Below, piece after piece: positions 43,930-51,341 of a stretch of DNA of 64,000 nucleotides. Position 1 is the first letter of the stretch. Every line of letters starts with the position of its first letter. Both the position numbers and the translations under genes were made by a program. The notes under the pieces were generated by a model. That model had not been told where the DNA came from. It searched no databases and was given only the letters and a program-made list of their open reading frames with translations. Origin of the DNA: an uncultured Bacilli bacterium (GTDB lineage: Bacteria; Bacillota_I; Bacilli_A; RF39; UBA660); NCBI GenBank assembly GCA_910587065.1, contig CAJUMA010000005.1, positions 72,672-136,671 on the forward strand. The letters are read 5' to 3'.

Positions 43930-44526
43930 TTATACTGAGTTAAGTTCTTTTACATCTTTTTTAGTCATATCATCTTTTTCTGAATATGTGCTTTCATATT
44001 CTTCAATAACTTTATCAACTATTTCTAAGTACTCTTGATAATCACTTGCATTATTTAATTGTAACTCAAGTTCTTTTTCCTCAAGAATATGTCTCAATTT
44101 ATGATACTCTTCTCTTGCATCATCCATTTCTAAAAAAAGTTCCTCAGCCTCTTCCTTGCTGACACTCTTGGTTTTTGCCTCATTTAAATTCTTTAATACC
44201 TTATAATCTTTTCCATAAACTATTTTGGGTAAAAGAAGATCTTCAAACGTCGCTCCCAAAATTGCAGTTAGAATAATGCATGTAATAAAAATTCCAAGAC
44301 CAATAGTTTCAAAAACAAACATAGTCCCAACAAATAAACAAATAACATTATGAACAATCCGCATAATTTTGTAAGCCTTGCTCTTTTCAATAGCAGGAAA
44401 TGAATTATTTTGTTCATTTAAGGTATGTTTCTTTATTAATAATTCATTATAATGATGATTAAGAATTCTAAATCTTTCTCTTTTTTTGACAAATTCTTTT
44501 CGTAAATTTAATAACTCTTCTAGCAT
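43930..44526 (-). CDS. Coiled-coil membrane protein, unknown
   Basis: This 198-residue protein has a charged N-terminal helix (1-45), two adjacent hydrophobic segments (about 55-95) and a long Glu/Lys-rich C-terminal coiled coil (about 110-190). The two helices form a hairpin, so both ends should be cytoplasmic. No family recognised. GGGGAA precedes the ATG. It is a separate gene between obg and helD. Confidence 0.7.
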   Translation of the reverse strand: MLEELLNLRKEFVKKRERFRILNHHYNELLIKKHTLNEQNNSFPAIEKSKAYKIMRIVHNVICLFVGTMFVFETIGLGIFITCIILTAILGATFEDLLLPKIVYGKDYKVLKNLNEAKTKSVSKEEAEELFLEMDDAREEYHKLRHILEEKELELQLNNASDYQEYLEIVDKVIEEYESTYSEKDDMTKKDVKELNSV

Positions 44527-44574
44527 ATAAAGTTCCCCTTTTCAATAAAACAGCAATTATTATATAGTAATTAA

Positions 44575-44603
44575 GAGAAAAATTCAAGGATTTAATCCTT
44601 GAA
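44575..44603 (-). terminator. Terminator of the obg operon
   Basis: TTCAAGGATT (44583-44592) pairs with AATCCTTGAA (44594-44603) on a one-base centre, giving a strong hairpin over the obg stop, followed by TTTTTCTC on the minus strand. Confidence 0.75.
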
Positions 44604-45869
44604 TATAAAAACATAATCATTAATTATAACTTCATCACCACGTTTAGCTCCCAAACGTTCTAACTCTTCTTCAACGCCCATACCACGAAGTTTACGACCA
44701 AAACGAAGTACAGATTCATCTTCATCAAAACGCGTCATAGCAAATAGTTTTTCTACTTCTTTGCCCGATAAAATCCAAGCACCGTTATCTTTTTTTATTG
44801 TAAAAGGTTTACTATTATCAAACTTATATAAAACATGACTTTCTTTCATCGTCTCTTCATCATATAAAACAACTTCCTCTAAAGAAGCAACTAATTCACC
44901 TAATCTTTCAATTAAAAGGTCTAATCCTTCTTCAAATATTGCACTAATTGGGAATACTTCAACATCTTTAAATCTTTCTTTAAAAAGTTTTAAATTATCT
45001 GATGCATTATCCAAATCCATTTTATTGGCTATAATAATTTGAGGCTTTCTTAGAAGACTTTCATCATATGAAGAAAGTTCTTTTAAAATACTTTCATAAT
45101 CTTCTATTGGATTTCTTCCTTCACTTGCCCCCATATCTATTACATGAGCAATCACTTTTGTGCGCATCGCATGTCTTAAAAATTTATGACCAAGGCCAAC
45201 GCCTGTTGATGCTCCCTCAATAAGCCCTGGCAAATCAGCCATTACAAATGAATCTCCATTTTTAAGCTTAATTACACCTAAATTAGGACTCAATGTTGTA
45301 AAATGATAAGCACCAATTTTCGCATTACAATTACTGATCATATTTATAAGTGTACTTTTTCCAACACTAGGCATACCAACTAAGCCAACATCCGCTAAAA
45401 CTTTTAATTCACATTTAATAACTTTTTCTTCTCCAGGCTCACCAAGTTCACTTAGTCTCGGAGCTGGGTTTTCGTGTGTTGCAAAAGCTTTATTACCACG
45501 TCCACCACGTCCACCATGACATACTACAAATCTTTCATCTTTTTTTGTTAAATCGGCTAAAACAGTGTTTGTTGTTACATCTGTTAAGGTTGTACCCATG
45601 GGAATCTTAATTATAACATCTGTTGCATTCGAACCATTTTTTTCGCTCCCCTTACCATTGACACCTTTTTCACCCTTTATATGTTTCATCATTTTTAAAT
45701 CAATTAAAGTTTTAAGTCCTGGATCAGTAACAAAAATTATTGAAGCTCCAGAGCCTCCATTACCACCATTCGGCCCACCCATTTCAATATACTTTTCACG
45801 GCGAAAAGAAGTACAGCCATCTCCACCTTTTCCCGCGCTCACCTTTATAGTTACCTCATCAACAAACAA
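44592..45869 (-). CDS. obgE: Obg-family GTPase (ObgE/CgtA)
   Basis: This 425-residue protein has the glycine-rich Obg fold (KVSAGKGGDGCTSFRREKYI and GPNGGNGG, residues 1-155). The G domain shows GMPSVGKSTLIN, DLPGLIEGAS and NKMD. A C-terminal OCT domain (about 350-425) follows. Obg is essential for 50S maturation and stringent or stress control. GGAGGGGATTT precedes the ATG. It follows the Smr-domain gene by 12 bases. Confidence 0.97.
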   Translation of the reverse strand: MFVDEVTIKVSAGKGGDGCTSFRREKYIEMGGPNGGNGGSGASIIFVTDPGLKTLIDLKMMKHIKGEKGVNGKGSEKNGSNATDVIIKIPMGTTLTDVTTNTVLADLTKKDERFVVCHGGRGGRGNKAFATHENPAPRLSELGEPGEEKVIKCELKVLADVGLVGMPSVGKSTLINMISNCNAKIGAYHFTTLSPNLGVIKLKNGDSFVMADLPGLIEGASTGVGLGHKFLRHAMRTKVIAHVIDMGASEGRNPIEDYESILKELSSYDESLLRKPQIIIANKMDLDNASDNLKLFKERFKDVEVFPISAIFEEGLDLLIERLGELVASLEEVVLYDEETMKESHVLYKFDNSKPFTIKKDNGAWILSGKEVEKLFAMTRFDEDESVLRFGRKLRGMGVEEELERLGAKRGDEVIINDYVFIFKD

Positions 45870-45881
45870 ATAAATCCCCTC

Positions 45882-46148
45882 CTAACAATCAAGTTCAATT
45901 ATTGTACAACCAATATTGAAATTATACAAGTAATAACGTAATACTAACCTATTTCTTTTTAAACTGGAATGGATTTTTTTTTGTAAAATACCTCTTCCCT
46001 TACCATGAATAACAACAATCTTTCTTCTTTTTAATTTATAATTATCATTTATAAATTCATTTACCACAGTCATAACGGTGTCCTCAGTAAAACCATGAAC
46101 ATCTAACTGTGGTAATATCTTTATAAAAGGATCAATTTTCTTATACAT
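45882..46148 (-). CDS. Smr-domain protein
   Basis: The 88-residue product is almost entirely an Smr domain: LDVHGFTEDTVMTVVNEFI, IVVIHGKGRGILQKKIHSSL and a closing beta strand. The domain is a nuclease-like module found at the MutS2 C-terminus and as stand-alone proteins that cut RNA at stalled ribosomes or DNA branches. The start overlaps the end of the PfkB-like gene by eight bases. The LDxH and HGKG motifs are intact. Confidence 0.85.
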   Translation of the reverse strand: MYKKIDPFIKILPQLDVHGFTEDTVMTVVNEFINDNYKLKRRKIVVIHGKGRGILQKKIHSSLKRNRLVLRYYLYNFNIGCTIIELDC

Positions 46149-47448
46149 TTCCCTGATTTGTTGAACTTTGGTTTACTTCAGGCATAGGAGTTGGAGTCGG
46201 ACCCACTTGAGCAAATATATTTGTTCCAGGAGCAATTCCTCCACCTTGGATGCTTTCTTGACTAAGAGAAGCATTTTCAGTTTGATTCACTTGTGGTGTC
46301 ATTACATTTGCTTGAGACACGTTACCTGTCTGATTTTGTACTTCACTAGTATTAGGATACTCATTTGTGTTTAAAACATTTCCCCCTGGTGTGCTATTAA
46401 AAGCAGTATTCATTTGGTCAATAGAATCAGCCATTGCTTGCATTTGAACATCAGTATTATTATGCACTTCAACATTAACATTAGGGTTTAAAGGTTCAAT
46501 AGCAGCTGGCGTTGAAGCTGAATAATTATCCTTTTTAGCAAGGCCTAGTTTCTCTCTTAAACCTGAATTATCTAAAACTTCATCTATTTCTGGAATAGCA
46601 TCAACTTCTCCAATTTTACTCATTGAAATAGCTGCTGCAGTATTCGCAAGTTTAATTGCATCATCAAGCAGAACTTCATTCATTAAACAAAATGACAAAG
46701 CACCAATAAAAATCGAATCAAAACTAGAAGAATCAACAACATTAATCTTCATCTCTGGGAGCATTTTTACTTTACCATCAATGCAATATAAAATCTTGTG
46801 GCTGTTTAGAATAACAACATAATTACTTTTTCCCGAACTATCAACGATTTTTTGATACAAATTAACATAGCCTTCTGCTGAGCCATCAACTTCACTTTTT
46901 GTCATCATTTCAGCAAACTTTTCAGTTACTACCGCCCATGTACATCTTTTAGATAAAGCAATTGAATCTTTATCGCCAACTCTTCCATAATAAACAGTTT
47001 TAACGCTTCCGTTATTATTCAAAAGAGCATGAGCACCAGCCAGTTCTGTTCCATCAATAATGGCAAAATTAGGCACAAAATCATATTTAAACTTTTTAAG
47101 CACACTTTCCGTATCATTATACAAAACCTTAGTAACGACCCCTGTTTTAGTATTTAAAATATAATAATTAACAGCTGTACTTGACTCAAAATCAGTCTCC
47201 ATAAATTTCGATTCAACTTTGAAAGTCTTAAAAGTATCCTTAATTTTTTCTTGATATGCATCATTTCCTGCTACGCCAGTAAAATGCACATTCATTCCCC
47301 ACTTGGCAAGTAAGCAAGCACTAGTGGCTCCCACATTACCAACTGATTCATTTTTATTTTTGATTAAAAAGATATCTCCTTCAGCAGGAAATTCCTGTAA
47401 AGGTAAATAAATATTAACTGCTGGTTTTCCAATTATAATAGTTTCCAT
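46141..47448 (-). CDS. Divergent PfkB-like protein with low-complexity tail
   Basis: The 435-residue product starts at the ATG at 47448 after GGGTG. Residues 1-310 have the PfkB fold pattern: GKPAVNIYLPLQEFP, ESVGNVGATSACLLAKWG, and the region VVDSSSFDSIFIGALSFCL near 237. In active kinases the last region reads DTxGAGD with an anion hole; here the GAG is lost (SSSFD) while one Asp remains. From about residue 320 the tail is rich in Asn, Gln, Ser, Thr and Pro and looks disordered. Sugar-kinase activity is doubtful. Confidence 0.75.
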   Translation of the reverse strand: METIIIGKPAVNIYLPLQEFPAEGDIFLIKNKNESVGNVGATSACLLAKWGMNVHFTGVAGNDAYQEKIKDTFKTFKVESKFMETDFESSTAVNYYILNTKTGVVTKVLYNDTESVLKKFKYDFVPNFAIIDGTELAGAHALLNNNGSVKTVYYGRVGDKDSIALSKRCTWAVVTEKFAEMMTKSEVDGSAEGYVNLYQKIVDSSGKSNYVVILNSHKILYCIDGKVKMLPEMKINVVDSSSFDSIFIGALSFCLMNEVLLDDAIKLANTAAAISMSKIGEVDAIPEIDEVLDNSGLREKLGLAKKDNYSASTPAAIEPLNPNVNVEVHNNTDVQMQAMADSIDQMNTAFNSTPGGNVLNTNEYPNTSEVQNQTGNVSQANVMTPQVNQTENASLSQESIQGGGIAPGTNIFAQVGPTPTPMPEVNQSSTNQGNV

Positions 47449-47489
47449 CACGCATCACCCTATTCTATAAAGAATTATATAACAAACAA

Positions 47490-47519
47490 GAAAAAAAAAC
47501 TATACTTATTTATAGTTTT
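47490..47519 (-). terminator. Terminator after the decayed gene
   Basis: Minus-strand AAAACTAT (47519-47512) pairs with ATAGTTTT (47503-47496), followed by a run of T. It would end transcripts coming through tRNA-Arg and the remnant. Confidence 0.7.
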
Positions 47520-47520
47520 C

Positions 47521-47890
47521 TTCTAACTTAACAGCATTTTTATAAATTGCAATTCAATTTAAGGCTTTTTCTTTTTTAGCTTGTTTTAAGGCTCTATCTC
47601 TGATTATTTCCTCAATAAAAGATATTGCTTCTTTTCTCTCAAAGTTAGGTGACAAAACTAATGTTTGACAACACTTAAAAGATATAATAAAGAACCATTA
47701 TTATCAAATTTTTTAATTCTTCTAAAACGAAAGAACTTACACCATCATTATTATGCTTTAAAAGAAACAAATCTCTATTTTCGTAAAGCATTTCTTAATA
47801 TTTTTAGATTTTCCGAATCTTCTACTTTTATCACTATATCTAAAATATCATCAGCAATCGCAAACTGTTTAATATAAAAAACAAGCCATA
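47521..47890 (-). pseudogene. Decayed gene next to tRNA-Arg
   Basis: The minus strand reads in at least four short pieces in different frames. They are FAIADDILDIVIKVEDSENL then KILRNALRK, ENRDLFLLKHNND then GVSSFVLEELKN, DNNGSLLYLLSVVKH, and FERKEAISFIEEIIRDRALK then QAKKEKALN, with a further stop before IAIYKNAVKLEENYK. Each piece is protein-like but no start or continuous frame remains. The family is not recognised. The remainder of the gap up to 47940 shows nothing else. Confidence 0.6.
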
Positions 47891-47940
47891 AAACTAATTT
47901 TCCACGAAAAAACAGCGCGATTGCGTTGTTTAATACAAAA

Positions 47941-48017
47941 TGGTGTCCACGACGTGATTCGAACACGTGACCATTCGCTTAGAAGGCGAGTGCTCTATCC
48001 AGCTGAGCTACGCGGAC
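47941..48017 (-). tRNA. tRNA-Arg (TCT)
   Basis: The minus strand gives a 77-base tRNA with encoded CCA (47943-47941). Acceptor GTCCGCG pairs with CGTGGAC, the D arm is AGCTCAGCTGGATAGAGC, the anticodon loop CTTCTAA gives TCT, and the T arm is CACGTGTTCGAATCACG. It lies directly before a decayed gene. Confidence 0.93.
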
Positions 48018-48078
48018 AAATTAGTCAAACTTAAATGACTAATTCATTATAATACAAAAGACCTAAAAATGCAAGTAT

Positions 48079-48408
48079 TTATTCAAAAAGATAAGCAAAA
48101 ATATTATTAAACATATCTATAGATTTTCTTGCAGCCAAAGAAATTAATTCACTTAAATCCTCTCCAAAATCACTCACCTTGTTAGAATAATCTATATCAT
48201 CAACTAAGGTATAATCTTTCATATCCATATATTCTCCGTTATTAACATCATTTTCAAATTTTCTTATTTGCTCCTCAGTATATAAAGTTTTTTTCATATT
48301 AATACTTTCGACATAGCCATTTATACTCATGGAATATAAACATAAAAACACGATAAATAAAGTTAACATAATTCTTGCAAACCAATTATTATTCTTTTTC
48401 TTATCCAT
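48079..48408 (-). CDS. Small membrane protein downstream of spoIIP
   Basis: The 109-residue product starts at the ATG at 48408, seven bases after GGAGG. One hydrophobic segment (about 11-32, MLTLFIVFLCLYSMSI) anchors a charged external domain. Its position directly after spoIIP matches that of yqxA in Bacillus subtilis, also a small membrane protein, but sequence identity cannot be judged by eye. No function is assigned. Confidence 0.65.
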   Translation of the reverse strand: MDKKKNNNWFARIMLTLFIVFLCLYSMSINGYVESINMKKTLYTEEQIRKFENDVNNGEYMDMKDYTLVDDIDYSNKVSDFGEDLSELISLAARKSIDMFNNIFAYLFE

Positions 48409-48410
48409 AA

Positions 48411-49235
48411 TCATTCCTCCAAATAATCATATATGGAGCCAGCCAAAACTTTTAAAGAATTTTCTACTTCTTCTTTAGTATTATAAGGTCCGCCTAATTC
48501 AATTAAAATAACTCGAGAATCTACTTCTTGATTAAAACTACTATTCTTTCTTAAAAGTAATCCTCTACTAATAGAATTATTTCTATTTTTTATCATTTTA
48601 TTTATCTCTTCACTCACTCGATAATTATTCATGTAATTCTCATGGCTACCACCAACAACAAACATCATCTTTGCATAATCTACTCCATCAACACTAGCTG
48701 TTGTTATATTTTTGGCTGATGAATCACGATGTAAATCAATAAATAAAGAAATATCCTCGTTTAAATGATTACTCATTAAACTTTTTGTAACACGATAGCT
48801 CTGCGAATAAGTGTAATTATTTTTCTTAACTTCCTCAGTTATATTAGTTTCTTCGACAATAACATCTATTCCATAGTTATATAACTCATCTTTAAGTTTT
48901 TTAGCGGCACTCAAGACATCATAATCAGCGTACTTTTCCTGTTGATGTGTATTGTATATATAAATTTTCTTTCGCACCTGTTGTACTTCCGTGGGTAATT
49001 CATTAAATACTGGCTTTTCTTCTTCAATTTCATCAATTATTTTAAAGCCACTTTTTAACAAAAAATCATCACGATTAAAATTAATCGTAAATAAACGATA
49101 ATCTTGTGTTAGTAAAAAAAGCGGATCTAGTCTCTTTATAATACTAAAACTAAAAAGAGTTATCACTATTGCTAAAACAAAAACAAATATGCTTTTAAGT
49201 TTAATTTTCTTTTTCGATTTAAATCTTTTTTTCAT
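48411..49235 (-). CDS. spoIIP: SpoIIP-type amidase/endopeptidase
   Basis: The 274-residue product starts at the ATG at 49235, five bases after GGTGG. It has an N-terminal anchor (about 14-36), then the SpoIIP core: IYIYNTHQQEKYADYDVLSA near 90, a YRVTKSLM region, SLFIDLHRDSSAKN near 165, and VDYAKMMFVVGGSH. The His and Glu residues of the NTHQQE motif and the DLHRD motif match the metal-dependent amidase site. In sporulating Bacillota SpoIIP cuts peptidoglycan during engulfment with SpoIID and SpoIIM. The latter two are not in this window, so sporulation is not proven. Confidence 0.88.
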   Translation of the reverse strand: MKKRFKSKKKIKLKSIFVFVLAIVITLFSFSIIKRLDPLFLLTQDYRLFTINFNRDDFLLKSGFKIIDEIEEEKPVFNELPTEVQQVRKKIYIYNTHQQEKYADYDVLSAAKKLKDELYNYGIDVIVEETNITEEVKKNNYTYSQSYRVTKSLMSNHLNEDISLFIDLHRDSSAKNITTASVDGVDYAKMMFVVGGSHENYMNNYRVSEEINKMIKNRNNSISRGLLLRKNSSFNQEVDSRVILIELGGPYNTKEEVENSLKVLAGSIYDYLEE

Positions 49236-49292
49236 ATCATCCACCGTTACAAGTGTATAATACTTTATATAAAAAAAATGTAAAAAAAAGAA

Positions 49293-50183
49293 CTAGTTTT
49301 CTGTTTTCTCTAAAACTAATTCTTTCTTTTTTAATTCTTCAATTATCAAACTGTCTTCTTTATCTGCCAATTCTGCTATATTAACTCTTGCAAGTAGTGG
49401 AAGCAAACTTTCATTGATAATCATTTTTAAAAGTTCCCATTTTTCTAATCCTAATAATTCTTTAATATTTGGAATGGCTGGTAATGCATCATCATTGTCA
49501 AATAACAAGCAAACCAAAATAAGCAAATGATCTTTCCCTAAACCATTAAAAGATTTTTGATTTAAAATACCTGCATCTATTCCTCGAGACATAAGAGCAG
49601 ATATCAAAGATTTAAAGCTAAATTGAAACCTTTCAAATAATTCATCAAAGCTTTCAACAATCTTCGCTTCTATTAAGGAAATAATAAACTTTCTTTCATC
49701 ATATGAAAGTGTATTATATATTTCGCTCAAGCCAACTCCATTAAATTGTTCTGCCCCACTTCTAATACTCTCATATCTTTGGTCAATAGCTTTCTCAGGA
49801 ATATCTTTAAAAGTTCGATTAGTTATTAATCCATTCTTCTCAATATACTCTAGTGAAGCCAGTCCCAAATTGCTAGTTCGATTATAATAAGTTATAAATT
49901 CAGCATTTGATTTAGCCTCTTCACCGCTATTTAGATATGACGTTATTAAAGATATCATCATAGAATCTGGTAACTTAATGATAGCCTCAACAATAATATT
50001 TTTAACTGTATAAATATCAAACCTTTTATCAAGTTCTTTTAAAAAAAACTCGATAGTTTCACTATAGACATCATACTTTCTTACAAGATCAGCATTATCA
50101 GCCATATTAGATTGCATAGATGAATCTTGAATATACTTAACAAATAAAGGAAATTTCTTATCAAAATTAGTTCTTCTTTTCAT
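49293..50183 (-). CDS. Helical protein of unknown function
   Basis: This 296-residue protein is strongly helical with no membrane segment or catalytic motif. The repetitive pattern of short helices (for example ERFQFSFKSLISALMSRG and KDHLLILVCLLFDND) suggests a helical-repeat scaffold. It has a clear promoter at 50210-50238 and GAAGG upstream of the ATG. Neighbours give no clue. Confidence 0.65.
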   Translation of the reverse strand: MKRRTNFDKKFPLFVKYIQDSSMQSNMADNADLVRKYDVYSETIEFFLKELDKRFDIYTVKNIIVEAIIKLPDSMMISLITSYLNSGEEAKSNAEFITYYNRTSNLGLASLEYIEKNGLITNRTFKDIPEKAIDQRYESIRSGAEQFNGVGLSEIYNTLSYDERKFIISLIEAKIVESFDELFERFQFSFKSLISALMSRGIDAGILNQKSFNGLGKDHLLILVCLLFDNDDALPAIPNIKELLGLEKWELLKMIINESLLPLLARVNIAELADKEDSLIIEELKKKELVLEKTEN

Positions 50184-50209
50184 GAGAATACCTTCTTTAC
50201 ATGCACACT

Positions 50210-50238
50210 ATGATACTAAACATTTAATCAAATGTCAA
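50210..50238 (-). promoter_or_regulatory. Promoter of the 49293 gene
   Basis: Minus-strand TTGACA (50238-50233) and TATCAT (50215-50210) are 17 bases apart, with the ATG 27 bases beyond the -10. Confidence 0.7.
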
Positions 50239-50278
50239 ACATATATCAACTATATATGTAAATAACTCGTAACCTAAT

Positions 50279-50322
50279 AAAAAAAAAAAAAAAAAAAAAA
50301 ACAAGGACAATTAATCCTTGTT
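50279..50322 (-). terminator. Terminator of nrdD-nrdG-dut with a 23-base T-run
   Basis: ACAAGGA (50301-50307) pairs with TCCTTGT (50315-50321), and on the minus strand the stem is followed by an unbroken run of 23 T (plus-strand A at 50279-50301). This is far longer than other terminators here. Confidence 0.85.
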
Positions 50323-50775
50323 GGTTGACCCAAATCCACCAGTTCTTGCACCAACAGCATTATCATTATCAACTGTTAAAAATTTTTGAAAAACTACTTG
50401 GCCAATAACCTCCCCTTTTTTTATTTCTAAAGGTTCCGTTCCTAAATTGTAATAGGCATACATAAATTCTCCATCATTTTCGGGATTGCAATAATAATCA
50501 GCATCAATTATTCCTAACCCATTAGCAAGAACTAACTTCTTTTTACCTGGGTTACTTGAACGATTAGCTAACATATACCATTCATCATCTTGACAATAAG
50601 CTTTCAAACCTGTATGTAATAATGTTGGCTTACACCCTTTTTCAAAAACAGGAATAGTAACATCCTCGGCAGCTTCTACATCATAGCCAGCGCTCTTACT
50701 AGTCTTTCTAATTGGTAAATTAATATTTTTATCTTCCCATCCTTTTGCCACTTCAAATCCTCTTATTTTACACAT
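50311..50775 (-). CDS. dut: dUTPase
   Basis: This 154-residue protein has all five trimeric dUTPase motifs: SAGYDVEAAED (1), ANRSSNPGK (2), NGLGIIDADYY (3), EVIGQVVFQKF (4) and the C-terminal RTGGFGST (5). It hydrolyses dUTP to dUMP and pyrophosphate, preventing uracil incorporation. Motif 3 reads DADYYC where a Gly is usual. Its start lies inside the end of nrdG, after AGGAG, so it is translationally coupled to the anaerobic nucleotide reductase genes. Confidence 0.92.
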   Translation of the reverse strand: MCKIRGFEVAKGWEDKNINLPIRKTSKSAGYDVEAAEDVTIPVFEKGCKPTLLHTGLKAYCQDDEWYMLANRSSNPGKKKLVLANGLGIIDADYYCNPENDGEFMYAYYNLGTEPLEIKKGEVIGQVVFQKFLTVDNDNAVGARTGGFGSTNKD

Positions 50776-51323
50776 GTCTTAAAATCTCCTAATCTAACAT
50801 CATTCTTTTCATGAAAAACAATTGCCCCTTTTTTTAAACTTTCTTGTACATTAATAATTCGTTGGTTTCTACTCCCCCTATAAACTATTGCTAAATCTTT
50901 TTCTTCTAGATGAAACTCTCCATCAACTAAAACATCAATATATTTTATAAATTCCTTTGTAAAATCATACTTAGCAACCATTACATCTTGAATCTGTTTA
51001 TCAAACAAATAACCTGAATAAGCCCATATATTTTTATTCGGATACATCTCTTTAACTTTTTTTACTAAAGGCAGTAAAGATTTTTGGTTATTCGGTTCAA
51101 AAGGCTCACCACCAAGTAAAGTTAGTCCTTTAATATAGTCAGGTTTTAGTAACTCAATAATTTCAGTAATAGTCTCATCTGTAAAAGGCTTCCCCGCTTT
51201 AAAATCCCAAGACTCGGGGTTAAAGCATCCATCACAGTGGTGAGTGCACCCAGATACGAATAAACTTACTCGTACCCCAGGTCCATTCGCTATATCATAA
51301 TTTTTAATCTCCATGTAATTCAT
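50763..51323 (-). CDS. nrdG: Anaerobic ribonucleotide reductase activase
   Basis: The 186-residue radical-SAM protein starts at the ATG at 51323 (AGGA nine bases upstream). The CTHHCDGC cluster near 27-34 binds the 4Fe-4S centre, and NGPGVRVSLFVSG plus LLGGEPF are conserved radical-SAM/NrdG motifs. It generates the glycyl radical on NrdD. The gene follows nrdD by 18 bases and overlaps dut. Confidence 0.95.
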   Translation of the reverse strand: MNYMEIKNYDIANGPGVRVSLFVSGCTHHCDGCFNPESWDFKAGKPFTDETITEIIELLKPDYIKGLTLLGGEPFEPNNQKSLLPLVKKVKEMYPNKNIWAYSGYLFDKQIQDVMVAKYDFTKEFIKYIDVLVDGEFHLEEKDLAIVYRGSRNQRIINVQESLKKGAIVFHEKNDVRLGDFKTCVK

Positions 51324-51341
51324 ATCAAGCAATCCTTATTT

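Noticed and set aside
45565..45873. Open frame opposite the obg N-terminus
   Set aside because: Pro/Phe-rich antisense of the Gly-rich Obg fold; no independent start signals.
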